NCBI GenBank assembly: GCA_003133425.1
Contig: PKXI01000277.1
Span: 6,497-34,482, forward strand
Direction of reading: 5' to 3'
Length of the DNA: 27,986 nt
Source: Acidobacteriaceae bacterium
GTDB lineage: Bacteria > Acidobacteriota > Terriglobia > Terriglobales > Acidobacteriaceae
Shown: one piece after another, positions 17,354 to 25,636 of the stretch
How the letters are laid out: each line of letters opens with the position of its first letter
Position numbering within the stretch: the stretch's first letter is position 1
Program-made: the position numbers and the translations under genes
Notes under the pieces: model-generated
What the model saw: the letters and a program-made list of their open reading frames with translations, nothing else
Told to the model about the DNA's origin: nothing
Database searches by the model: none

Positions 17354-18594
17354 AGATCATTTTCTGGCTGTCCCTGATCGGTATTCTCTACACCTACGCG
17401 GGATACCCTTTGGCGATGTGGGTGTTGGCAAGGTTGCGGCCGCGGCCCTGGAAGTTCGCACCGATCAACCCAAGCGTGAGTGTCGTACTCGCCGTGCATA
17501 ACGGTGTCGCACTGCTCCCAGGCAAGATTCAGCATCTCCTTGACTTAGACTACTCAAACGTCAAAGAGATCATCATTGTCTCGGACGGCTCAACCGATGG
17601 CACAGTAGAATTGCTGGCTCAGCAGGAGCATGCGCATTTCAAAACCATCGTGCTAAAGGAGCACAGCGGCAAGGCGGCTGCAATCAACGCAGGGGTTGCG
17701 GAGGCCACTTCGGACGTAATCCTCTTCGTAGACATCCGGCCTGAAATTGCTCCGGGCGCGATTGCGCAACTCGTCGGCAATTTTTCAGATCCGAAGGTAG
17801 GCTGCGTGGCTGGTGAACTGATTCTGCGCCAGGATGGCCACGACTCCACATCTGAGGCAGTTGGCGGGCTGTATTGGCGATTCGAACAATGGATCAGGAA
17901 ATGTGAGGCTATCTGCGACTCCCCGGTCGGGGTGTATGGAGGCTTCTATGCTATTCGTCGCGAGCTCTTTATTCGGCAGCCAGTTGGAATGATCCTTGAC
18001 GACATGTTTCAGCCGCTCTCGATCATCCGTCAGGGCTACAGGTCCGTTCTCGATCCAGAGGCATGCGTTTACGACACATGGCCGAAGGCGGTTGAGAGCG
18101 AGTTTCATCGCAAGGTACGCACGCTGGCGGGAAACTTCCAGCTCTTTCAACTCGCGCCGTGGACGCTGACCCCTCAGAATCGAGTTTTGTTCCAACTTGT
18201 CTCGCACAAGGTTATTCGGCTCATAGTGCCGTACCTGCTGATTCTTTTGCTGGTCTCCGCAGTGGCGCTCTCAGCCGATTCTGCATTCTTTGCAGCGTTT
18301 GCAGCTTTTCAGGCTGTGGGCTGGTTAGTCGCTTTCAGCGGCTTGCGCTACAGGATCCCGGTACTGGATCGAATCGCGGCACCGGCCAGTGCGCTGCTGG
18401 TTCTAAACGCCGCCGCCGTTGTCGGGCTTTACAAATTCCTCTGCACGCGCGGCTCACTGTGGAAGATATGGAATTCGAGCAAGCCGGAAGCGATGGGACA
18501 ACCCCTTGAAACCGATAACCACGCGCCGCCGGAAGGCGCCGCATCTGGCGCAGTAGCATCTAGCACTGTAATAGATGTTGGCAGGAGCTCTTGA
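17350..18594 (+). CDS. Membrane-associated family 2 glycosyltransferase
   Basis: A 414-residue GT2 enzyme. A first membrane segment (about 3-27) is followed by the GT-A domain: SVSVVLAVHNG (43-52), IVSDGSTDGT (76-85), and a donor/metal site at VDIRPEIAPGA (Asp128), where a DXD is usually expected. It continues with ILDDMFQPLSIIRQGY and HRKVRTLAGNFQLF, the acceptor-side and (R/Q)XXRW-like region. The C-terminal third has about three membrane helices. The layout resembles processive or membrane-embedded GT2 enzymes. It starts at GTG 17350 overlapping the sugar-transferase stop. The last ~40 residues are low-complexity (Ala/Ser/Gly-rich). Confidence 0.88.
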   Translation: MKIIFWLSLIGILYTYAGYPLAMWVLARLRPRPWKFAPINPSVSVVLAVHNGVALLPGKIQHLLDLDYSNVKEIIIVSDGSTDGTVELLAQQEHAHFKTIVLKEHSGKAAAINAGVAEATSDVILFVDIRPEIAPGAIAQLVGNFSDPKVGCVAGELILRQDGHDSTSEAVGGLYWRFEQWIRKCEAICDSPVGVYGGFYAIRRELFIRQPVGMILDDMFQPLSIIRQGYRSVLDPEACVYDTWPKAVESEFHRKVRTLAGNFQLFQLAPWTLTPQNRVLFQLVSHKVIRLIVPYLLILLLVSAVALSADSAFFAAFAAFQAVGWLVAFSGLRYRIPVLDRIAAPASALLVLNAAAVVGLYKFLCTRGSLWKIWNSSKPEAMGQPLETDNHAPPEGAASGAVASSTVIDVGRSS

Positions 18595-18630
18595 ATTGAT
18601 TCGCAAAAACGAAGGGAACATCGGACCGCC

Positions 18631-19662
18631 ATGACCTATAAAAAGAACGTGCTGTTCGTTTCCGTGCTGGGAATCGGCGCCATCGTGGCCGGCTTGGCGA
18701 TTCACAACCACATTGTCAACGTCAGGGCTGCAAAGCTGGAGCACATCGTCCCGCCTGCGCCGTATTTTCCAACTGGCGCTATCTGGACACAGGAGGTGAG
18801 CAATACCCCCGTCGATCCCCAGTCGTCCGCGATAATCGCCTGGCTTGCGGACGCGGGTGGTTGGGGACGGGGAAAGATGCAAGTCGACTTCGGTATCCGC
18901 GTCTTGCAGGCCGCGGCCAGCACGCCGAAAGTCCCTTTTCGCAAAGGTGCGGATTGGATGGCTGCCGATTCCGACTACGTTTCCGAGATACCGCTCCCCA
19001 CAGGAGGTGGCATTGAAGGGCAGTCCAGCTATCAGTGCGATATTGGCCAAAATGACTGCCATCTCATCGTAGTCGACCGTAGTCTCGGCAAGCTCTACGA
19101 AGCGTACCAGGCCAACTACGCAAAGAGCATGCTCACAGCAAACTTCGTAGCGGTATGGAACCTCAACCGCGTCTATCCGCCGTCGGGGCGTGGAGATCAG
19201 TGCACCAGCGGGGATGCGGCCGGCTTTCCGATCGCTCCGCTGCTCTTCAATGCCGACGAACTTGCTTCCGGAAGCATTAACCACGCGATTCGATTCATTC
19301 TTCCCAATCCGCGAATTCGCGCGAATGTTTTTGTGCACCCCGCTACGCACGCCGGTAGTCCACGGGGGCCGGCTTCTGCGCCGCCATATGGCGCCCACTT
19401 CCGGCTGAAGGCATCGTATGACATGTCGCAATTGACGCCCGCAGCGCGAGTGGTTGCGCGAGCAATGCAGAAATACGGCATGTTTCTGTCTGACGGAGGC
19501 AATATTGCCCTCACTGCTCAAAACGATGCTGACACCACTGCAAAGTATGCCGACGTCGAATTCGGTCCCCACGATTTGCAGGCACTGAAAGTGACTGACT
19601 TTGAAGTCGTCGATTTAGGAACTCCAATCCCATTGACATATGACTGCGTTAGAAATCGGTGA
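18631..19662 (+). CDS. Uncharacterised exported or membrane-anchored protein
   Basis: A 343-residue protein of unknown function. An N-terminal hydrophobic segment (about 6-24, VLFVSVLGIGAIVAGLAI) acts as signal peptide or anchor, followed by a soluble domain. Conspicuous motifs are DSDYVSEIPLPTGGGIEG, a pair of Cys in YQCDIGQNDCHLIVVD, SGRGDQCTSGDAAGFPIAPL, VHPATHAG, PPYGAHFRLK and KYGMFLSDGGNIALT. The many Gly/Asp/His and aromatic positions suggest a conserved enzymatic or carbohydrate-binding domain. I have the impression of similar sequences in other soil bacteria but cannot name a family. It follows the GT2 gene by 36 bp on the same strand and closes the right arm, so a role in EPS modification or hydrolysis is plausible but unproven. 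It has no C-terminal PEP-CTERM-like tail. Confidence 0.8.
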   Translation: MTYKKNVLFVSVLGIGAIVAGLAIHNHIVNVRAAKLEHIVPPAPYFPTGAIWTQEVSNTPVDPQSSAIIAWLADAGGWGRGKMQVDFGIRVLQAAASTPKVPFRKGADWMAADSDYVSEIPLPTGGGIEGQSSYQCDIGQNDCHLIVVDRSLGKLYEAYQANYAKSMLTANFVAVWNLNRVYPPSGRGDQCTSGDAAGFPIAPLLFNADELASGSINHAIRFILPNPRIRANVFVHPATHAGSPRGPASAPPYGAHFRLKASYDMSQLTPAARVVARAMQKYGMFLSDGGNIALTAQNDADTTAKYADVEFGPHDLQALKVTDFEVVDLGTPIPLTYDCVRNR

Positions 19663-20010
19663 CGCGGAGTTCCCGCGCGCAGTACTCTGCGAAGAAGGCT
19701 ATCCATCTGATGAACGTGGGGCACGGTGTCGAAGTGTTAGTGTGCAGCAAAGGCCTGTGAAATCGAACATTCTTGCCGCCAGGGAACACCGAAACAGACG
19801 GTGCCGGACGTGTGCAGGCTGCTTTCACAAACCGTTTATGAGTCCCGGCCTGAGCGTAACCTGCCCGGAATCTGAGAGCTTAACTTCGACCGACGTCTAA
19901 GTATGCAGAGTGGTGCAGATACAGGCATGCATGAACGGGGAAGAGCGGCAAAAAAGGTCGCTCCAATGCCGGCTCGGATGGGTCAGAGATAGATCAAGTG
20001 GAGTTTTGTC
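19663..20010. other. Intergenic region, 348 bp
   Basis: No convincing gene, RNA or terminator was seen. An 86-codon plus-strand frame across 19640-19900 has no ribosome-binding site, no recognisable domain and overlaps the preceding gene. No good -35/-10 or -24/-12 pair was found, although a promoter for the following glycosyltransferase pair must lie here or upstream. Confidence 0.5.
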
Positions 20011-20883
20011 ATGAAGATCAGTGTCGTTATTCCGGCCTTCAACGCGGCAGTCTATCTGCCTCGATGTTTGAAGTCTGTCTTTGCGCAGACATTGAAGCCA
20101 GATGAGGTGATCGTCGTCGATGACGGCTCAACCGACAATACAGCGGCACTGGCAGCGGAGCTGGGAGCGAGGGTCATCAGCCGTCCAAACGGCGGGCTGT
20201 CGGCTGCCAGAAATACGGGGATCCAGAATGCATCGAGCGAATGGATTGCGCTGCTGGATGCCGATGACATTTGGGCGCCGGAGAAACTTCAGCGCCAGGC
20301 TGCATGCGTCCGCCCTGAGACCGTACTTGTTTACACCGGTCTCAGATACTTCGACGATAACGGCATTCGTGGTGAGCGGCCCGCGACCGACCCAATCTCG
20401 GCAAGGAAGATGCTGCGCTATTGCAATCCGATACCGTGCACCTATCTTGTCAGACGGGAGGCGCTCATGCAGGATGGAGGTTACCGCGAAGATATTCGCG
20501 CCTGTGAGGATTGGGAGATGCTGGTTCGACTCCAACGGCAGGGGAAGTTCGAGGCGATAGAGGACCCTTTGATGGATTGCTATCTTCATTCGGACAGCCT
20601 CAGCGCGAATCCGGAAGTAATGATGCGGTGGTTCGAGGCGATCATCGATACGACGCTGGTGGCCGATCTGCGGGGGTTAGATCGGTGGGCCTGGAGGCGA
20701 CGGATTCGCGCAACACAGTTGACGAGTGCTGGGCTGATCGCACGGGACAATGGGCGCAAAGGTGAAGTTCGTTACATGTTTAAGTCGCTGTGTTCATGGC
20801 CGTCGCCATTTTGGCAGCCGAAGCGCTTTGCCATGTTGGCTGTAAGCGTAAGAAACAGATTTCGCCGGAATGGGAGAGTGTAA
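20011..20883 (+). CDS. Family 2 glycosyltransferase
   Basis: A 290-residue soluble GT2 enzyme with the full N-terminal signature: MKISVVIPAFNAAVYLPRCL, VIVVDDGSTDNT (about 33-44), NGGLSAARNTG (61-71) and LLDADDIW (83-90), where DADD is the metal/nucleotide site. A putative catalytic segment is CEDWEMLVRL (about 170). It lacks the membrane helices of the other GT2 in this window. The start has GTGGAG 7 nt upstream. Its stop codon shares one base with the start of the next gene (TAATG), so the two are co-translated. Inferred to add a side or backbone sugar to the EPS unit. Confidence 0.92.
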   Translation: MKISVVIPAFNAAVYLPRCLKSVFAQTLKPDEVIVVDDGSTDNTAALAAELGARVISRPNGGLSAARNTGIQNASSEWIALLDADDIWAPEKLQRQAACVRPETVLVYTGLRYFDDNGIRGERPATDPISARKMLRYCNPIPCTYLVRREALMQDGGYREDIRACEDWEMLVRLQRQGKFEAIEDPLMDCYLHSDSLSANPEVMMRWFEAIIDTTLVADLRGLDRWAWRRRIRATQLTSAGLIARDNGRKGEVRYMFKSLCSWPSPFWQPKRFAMLAVSVRNRFRRNGRV

Positions 20884-22136
20884 TGAATAGAAAGCCTCGC
20901 ATTCTCCTGATCCCGAACGTGGCCTGGTGGATTATCGGCGAAATGGGAAAGCAAATCATCGAGCGGTTTGGTGATAAATATGAATTCTACTTCCTGCCTG
21001 AGGGTCTGTTGGAAAGGCGCCCTGAGCTGCTCCAATCGCTGGTTCCGGCGGTCGATGCGATCCACTGCCTTAACGAGTCTTCGATCGAGTTGTTCCGCAA
21101 CTTCGATCAAGAGACACTGCCTCCAATTGCGACTTGGATTCATCATGTCACAACATGGTCGCCCGATCACCAGATGGCTGTCGAGCGGAGTTCAGCCTTG
21201 ACGGTCTGTACCCGCGGATGGAAGGAGTATCTTGAGGAGCGCACTTTAGGCAAAGTGCCTGTTACGATAGTTCCGCACGGGGTTGACACAGAGTTTTTCC
21301 GGCGGAGGAGGGTCAGTCGAAGACGTTTTGGTATTCCCGCTGACCGGTTCGTGCTCGGCTTTGTTGGGAACAAGGGCAGCGACTTCGACCGCGGCAGAAA
21401 GGGCACGGATGTTTTTCTCGACGTTGCTCGCAAGGCTGCGGGCCGCATACCCCATCTACATGTTGTGCTTGGGGGGCCGGGATGGGCAACGGAACTGATG
21501 GAACTCAAAGCGCAGGGCGTATCTGCCAGTGCTACTGGCTACATTCGGAAGTCGGATCTTCCAGCCTTGTACTCTGCGCTCGACGTTTACTTGCTGACCT
21601 CGCGTGTCGAGGGTGGGCCCTGCACAGTGTTTGAGGCCATGGCATGCGAGACGGCCGTTGTTTCGACAAGAGTGGGGGCTGTGCCCGAACTCATCGTAGA
21701 CGGCGTCAACGGCTATAGCGCTGACGTGGATGATAGTGAGTCTCTTTTATCGGCGATAGTTGAGTTGGACCAATTCCCGGAGAAGAGAATTCAGATAGCG
21801 AAGAGTGGAAGGGAAACGGTGTCCACGCGTTCCTGGGGAATCGCGCTGAGCCCGCTGGAGGGTGTTTATGATGAGTTGGTCGAGCGGCGGCGCAGGATGG
21901 GCTCGCCGGTGCAAGGTCCGGCCTGGATGAAGGACCCGCAAGGACTCCTACGGGCCAGTTGTGCTGCGGACGCCCTGGCGAACGTGATACCACGTGTTCG
22001 GAAGGGATCAATCAGCGCCGCTAAAGGCATCGGTCTATTATTGGAGATGCTGAATAAACAGTCAATCATCGATATCACAAAGGGCGTGGCAATGCTCCGG
22101 GGAGTAGCCTTCAAGACAAGCACGCCCAAGTCGTAA
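20883..22136 (+). CDS. Family 4 glycosyltransferase
   Basis: A 417-residue GT-B enzyme starting MNRKPRILLIPNVAWWIIGE. The frame is open further upstream, but ATG 20883 overlaps the preceding stop as TAATG and gives a normal N-terminus. Donor-binding motifs are VPHGVDTEFFRRR, FVLGFVGNKG, LHVVLGGPGW and an EX7E site in EGGPCTVFEAMACETAVVST, followed by VGAVPELIVDGVNGY. The C-terminal ~80 residues (after about 335) do not match the GT core and are unassigned. It is paired with the GT2 gene. Sugar specificity is unknown. Confidence 0.9.
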   Translation: MNRKPRILLIPNVAWWIIGEMGKQIIERFGDKYEFYFLPEGLLERRPELLQSLVPAVDAIHCLNESSIELFRNFDQETLPPIATWIHHVTTWSPDHQMAVERSSALTVCTRGWKEYLEERTLGKVPVTIVPHGVDTEFFRRRRVSRRRFGIPADRFVLGFVGNKGSDFDRGRKGTDVFLDVARKAAGRIPHLHVVLGGPGWATELMELKAQGVSASATGYIRKSDLPALYSALDVYLLTSRVEGGPCTVFEAMACETAVVSTRVGAVPELIVDGVNGYSADVDDSESLLSAIVELDQFPEKRIQIAKSGRETVSTRSWGIALSPLEGVYDELVERRRRMGSPVQGPAWMKDPQGLLRASCAADALANVIPRVRKGSISAAKGIGLLLEMLNKQSIIDITKGVAMLRGVAFKTSTPKS

Positions 22137-22335
22137 CTCCACATATTCTGATCTGGTAGATTTGGAATCCGAGTACGCCGGTGGAGAGCTGCTCGTCCTG
22201 AATCGGGAGACATGACGCCGCCGAAAGTTGACGCGGTTGGCCGGTAATCGAAATCAGCACGGGCATTTGCAATGATTCACCCCGATCAAATGAGGCTTTA
22301 GGCCGTCGCTAAACCTAAAGAACATCTGGTTGCAG
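22137..22335. other. Convergent intergenic region
   Basis: 199 bp between two genes that face each other. No gene is visible. The only structure noticed is the short inverted repeat at 22296-22320. Transcripts from both sides must end here. Confidence 0.5.
22296..22320. terminator. Weak hairpin between convergent genes, possible terminator
   Basis: CTTTAGG (22296-22302) and CCTAAAG (22314-22320) form a perfect 7-bp inverted repeat with an 11-nt loop. It is AT-rich with no T tract on either strand, so intrinsic termination is doubtful; its position is the main support. Confidence 0.22.
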
Positions 22336-23430
22336 TCAGAGCATCGATGCGCGCCGGGCTCGCGGAGTATCCCGGTAAAGGTCCATATAGGCATCGACCA
22401 TAGTCTTTAGAGTAAAGCGCGTGTGGAACGCTTCTTCCGCATTGTTCGAGAATCTCTTCCGTTCATCGTCGCTGGCTGCCAGGCGCAGAATTGCCGCAGC
22501 CATCTCCGCTGAATCCGTCGCAGAAACCGTGAATCCCGCCTGCGCGATCTGCACAACCTCTGCCATTCCGCCTACATTGGTCACGATCGCCGGCAGCCTC
22601 AACGAGAAGGCCTGCAGGAGCGATATAGGCAGCCCCTCCGACTTCGACGACATAATAAAGGTATCGGCGGCGGAGAAGAACGGCGCCACATCGAGTTGCT
22701 GTCCCCAGAAGGTTACGCGCTCACCGATGCCCAACTCTACAGCCAGACACTCCAATATGGCACGCTCGCTACCATCGCCCACCATCCACAACTGCAGACT
22801 TGGAGTGGACGAAAGCGCGGCGCGAAAGGCATGGAGCAGCAGTGTGTGGTTCTTGACAGGCTCAAGCCGTCCAACATAGACCAGCGTGAATCCCCCCTTC
22901 GGCGGGCAATGATCCTTAGCCGCTCTCGGCAACGGAGCTGCGCCATTGTAAACGCGCACGATCTTTCTCGCCGGAATGCTATGAAGGCTTTTCAAATTGT
23001 TCGCAGTTGCGTCGCAGATACCGACGATCCAATCGCAAAACCTGGCTGCATAGGCGTACTTCAACTCGGCGACGACGTTGCGCGGCGGGGCCACCAGGCT
23101 ATGGCGCGTCGATACAATACTGGGAACGCCCGCCATCCTGGCAGCCATGGCCGCATAGATCGTCGGTGTCGGATTGTGAAGATGGACTACGTCGGGATTC
23201 GACTCTCTGAAGATTCGGAAAAAGCTCCACATAGCGTCCAGCAGATGCCGGCCCACATTCGCCTGCACGGTGAAGCCCTCTTTTCGCATCTGCTCGCCGA
23301 TTGCACCAAGAGCCGCAACTGCATAGACGTACGGATCGTGCCCCTGTTCCCGCTGCAGACGGCACATCTGCGACACAAGCGTCTCGGCGCCGCCCACCTC
23401 CATGCTGTCTACAACGTGCGCAATCCTCAT
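22336..23430 (-). CDS. Family 4 glycosyltransferase with EX7Q variant motif
   Basis: A 364-residue GT-B enzyme starting MRIAHVVDSMEVGGAETLVS, the typical opening of PEP-CTERM/EPS-type GT4 enzymes. The frame extends upstream to 23493, but ATG 23430 gives the conserved N-terminus and has AGG 8 nt upstream. Donor-binding segments are VRVYNGA, LVYVGRLEPVKNHTLLLHAF, LWMVGDGSERA and VTNVGGMAEVV. The usual EX7E motif reads EGLPISLLQ, so the second Glu is Gln. The gene lies downstream of the O-antigen-ligase-like gene, 81 bp away on the same strand, and probably shares its transcript. Confidence 0.9.
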   Translation of the reverse strand: MRIAHVVDSMEVGGAETLVSQMCRLQREQGHDPYVYAVAALGAIGEQMRKEGFTVQANVGRHLLDAMWSFFRIFRESNPDVVHLHNPTPTIYAAMAARMAGVPSIVSTRHSLVAPPRNVVAELKYAYAARFCDWIVGICDATANNLKSLHSIPARKIVRVYNGAAPLPRAAKDHCPPKGGFTLVYVGRLEPVKNHTLLLHAFRAALSSTPSLQLWMVGDGSERAILECLAVELGIGERVTFWGQQLDVAPFFSAADTFIMSSKSEGLPISLLQAFSLRLPAIVTNVGGMAEVVQIAQAGFTVSATDSAEMAAAILRLAASDDERKRFSNNAEEAFHTRFTLKTMVDAYMDLYRDTPRARRASML

Positions 23431-23511
23431 AGAGCTTGCCTGAATCTCCAACAGCGCGGTACTTATCTCTGCTCCTGGATCTTGTCGCGGCAAGCTGTTC
23501 GACTGCTCGAA

Positions 23512-24909
23512 TCAGTGCATCAGGTTCAAGATGCGGAGCATGATGTACAACCCCAGGACCAGCAAGACTGCCAATCCACCGGAATACGGCAGCAAACGCC
23601 TCAGCGGCATACGCGGAGCAACCATCCCTCTCTGCAGCGCCATCTCGTAGACCACCTCTGCCATGCCGCCCAGCAGGAACAACGTCAAGACAAACGCGCG
23701 AGACAGAAACAACCCTCCAACCAGGAAGCCCGTAAGCGACAAGACAACCAGACGTCCGAGGTTGTTGATCTCGGCTTTGTCGATGGTCTCAATCGTTCTT
23801 GCCGCCTGCGGAAAGAGTTCTGCTTCGGCAACGACTGGCTCTCCTTCACTGACGTTCCCGGGTGAAGCAACCACCAGGGCGTCTTTAACTGTTGCAAACA
23901 TAAACATAGACCAGAAGAACAATCCGAATAAGCCCAGTTCTGCCGCGCAGACTGCGACCGTGTTGTGGGAGGTATGGCCGAGATATTCCGGCAGTTGTCC
24001 AAAACCCACTCCGAACAACGGATGAGACTTGAACAGTTGCAGGCTTTCGCCCCAAAGGGCCGTGCGGTCTTCGCCCGCAGTGGCAGAAATATCCCGTCCG
24101 CCCGTAAAGTGCAGTGCCATTGCAGCGGCAAACAGAACGCCCGCCAGCATCAGCGCAGGCAGCGTTCCAATGCGGCGCCGCGCCGCCACCACCGCAACCG
24201 CCATCAAGGCCACAAGGGCGCCGCGCGAGTGCGTCAGGATTAATCCAAAAAGCAATGCACTGACAGGCAAAATCACAAATGCGAGGTTCTGGGGAATCTT
24301 CTTCGCACGCCAGAAGATGAACATCAGGGGAATCACGCAAACGATTAACTGGCCAAAGTCATTAGGGTCGTTGATCAGTCCCAGGCCTCTTAGCCGGTAA
24401 ATCCGATCGCCCGAATCGCTGTGCATCTCAAAAACATAGGGGTGCTCACTGTTCCACAGATCCTGATCGACGCTCCCAGTGCTCGCTGATATGGCAGGGT
24501 CGTCCTCTGAAACTCCATGGAGCAGATCGATGCCCCCCCGCGCAATCACAAAGAAACACACAAATAGCAGCATCAGAATGAGGGCCTTCAATTTCTTCTT
24601 CGAGTCACAGTGCAGACACACGAAGAAGTACGCCAAGGCATTGGGCATGAACACCAAGAACGCTTGTACACCTCCGCCGGCCCACCGCATCCCAATGAGC
24701 ACCGACAAAATAACCGCAAACGCCAATCCAATCAAAGCGAGAGACTGCGGCGTTTTCAACGCGAACGATCGAATCATCGCAGGGAGCGAAACGGAGAGAA
24801 TCAACACACCAAGAATCAGCTCGATGTGAGCAGCAGCGAGAGGCCCGAACAAGGTGGCGGGCGAGAGGTACGACGTGACGAGATAGAGAATGCTTAGAGC
24901 AAAGCCCAT
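23512..24909 (-). CDS. O-antigen ligase/Wzy-like polymerase
   Basis: A 465-residue inner-membrane protein with about 11-12 predicted helices and a large periplasmic loop. The Wzy_C core is clear: LILTHSRGALVALMAVAVV, GEDRTALWGESLQLFKSHP, LFGVGFGQLPEYLGHTSHNT and CAAELGLFGLFFW. RLRGLGLINDPNDFGQ is also typical of exosortase-associated O-glycosylation-ligase-like proteins. Such enzymes either polymerise lipid-linked repeat units or transfer glycan to an acceptor. With the flippase and chain-length protein in the window, polymerase is the simplest reading, but ligase activity on a protein or lipid cannot be excluded. A 56-residue hydrophilic stretch late in the protein (VASPGNVSEGEPVVAEAE) is an insertion between helices. 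Confidence 0.9.
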   Translation of the reverse strand: MGFALSILYLVTSYLSPATLFGPLAAAHIELILGVLILSVSLPAMIRSFALKTPQSLALIGLAFAVILSVLIGMRWAGGGVQAFLVFMPNALAYFFVCLHCDSKKKLKALILMLLFVCFFVIARGGIDLLHGVSEDDPAISASTGSVDQDLWNSEHPYVFEMHSDSGDRIYRLRGLGLINDPNDFGQLIVCVIPLMFIFWRAKKIPQNLAFVILPVSALLFGLILTHSRGALVALMAVAVVAARRRIGTLPALMLAGVLFAAAMALHFTGGRDISATAGEDRTALWGESLQLFKSHPLFGVGFGQLPEYLGHTSHNTVAVCAAELGLFGLFFWSMFMFATVKDALVVASPGNVSEGEPVVAEAELFPQAARTIETIDKAEINNLGRLVVLSLTGFLVGGLFLSRAFVLTLFLLGGMAEVVYEMALQRGMVAPRMPLRRLLPYSGGLAVLLVLGLYIMLRILNLMH

Positions 24910-25636
24910 AGTGAATGTTCTGATTGGAGTTAGCTACCTTAATCAGGATAACCCAGATGGCAGCACCAAACCCATTGATTATATTCATCCAGCTAACACT
25001 CGAGCATTCCTTTTGCTGGCATATAGTGGCAAAGGCAACTCTCGGCCGAAATGATGGTGACGCGGCCCTATTCCAATGATTTACGCCGGAGGCGCTCTTG
25101 GGCCTTAGACCAGGGCAAGGGAAGCCAGGAGGAGTTGACTCCGCGCCTCAGAGTGATCCCAGCCTGTACGTTGTGGAAGATCTCGTTGACGCGGAAGCAT
25201 ACCGGACGAACGTAGAGGCTTCTCTATCGGCGCTACACTAACATTCACCCTGGTACAAACTACCGGGCAGTCCACGGCCATATCCCAAGTGCCGAATTGA
25301 TGAACAGGCCCTGGCTGAGTGGCTACGCACCCGTTCGGTTGCGACCTTTCCGCCTGATTGGCTCTGAGAAGATACGGGATCGCGGGGTGGAGGGTAGAGT
25401 ATCGCGTGAAAGCGCCGTTTTTCTACCGCAAATGCCGCGTTGGTCTTACAATTCCTCTCAGGCGCGGTACCATTTGAGAGAATCAAAGCCGACAATGGAG
25501 ATTCAGGATTGAGGCGGTTCGCTAGTGGATACGCTCTGCGAGGGCAAGGTCAAGAGTAGTAGGCCTGCAATACAATTGACATCATAGGAAATCACAGAAA
25601 CTACAAGGGCTGGTTTCTCTTGAGGCTGGAGGCCGC
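24910..25636. other. Gene-poor divergent region, 727 bp
   Basis: No intact gene is recognised. Short frames on both strands lack ribosome-binding sites and domains. On the plus strand one frame reads SDPSLYVVEDLVDAEAYR to a stop at 25239-25241, then continues to RIDEQALAEWLRTRS and a stop at 25365-25367. The latter resembles the end of an excisionase-type helix-turn-helix, so this may be a decayed gene. A perfect TTGACA at 25576-25581 has no good -10 partner. The region should hold promoters for both flanking genes. Confidence 0.4.

Noticed and set aside
19640..19900. An 86-codon frame after the uncharacterised exported protein
   Set aside because: It starts inside the preceding gene, is Cys/Arg-rich without pattern, and has no ribosome-binding site.
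22696..23865. A 389-codon plus-strand open frame opposite the GT4 and ligase-like genes
   Set aside because: It spans two genes on the other strand and their gap, has His/Gln/Arg-rich composition and no ribosome-binding site or domain.
24959..24974. Minus-strand GG-N10-GC match (TGGGTTTGGTGCTGCC) upstream of the ligase-like gene
   Set aside because: Register is right, but only the GG and TGC elements fit the sigma-54 consensus; expected by chance in GC-rich DNA.
25576..25604. TTGACA before the acyltransferase gene
   Set aside because: The -35 is perfect, but the sequence 17 bp later (AACTAC) does not resemble a -10 element.
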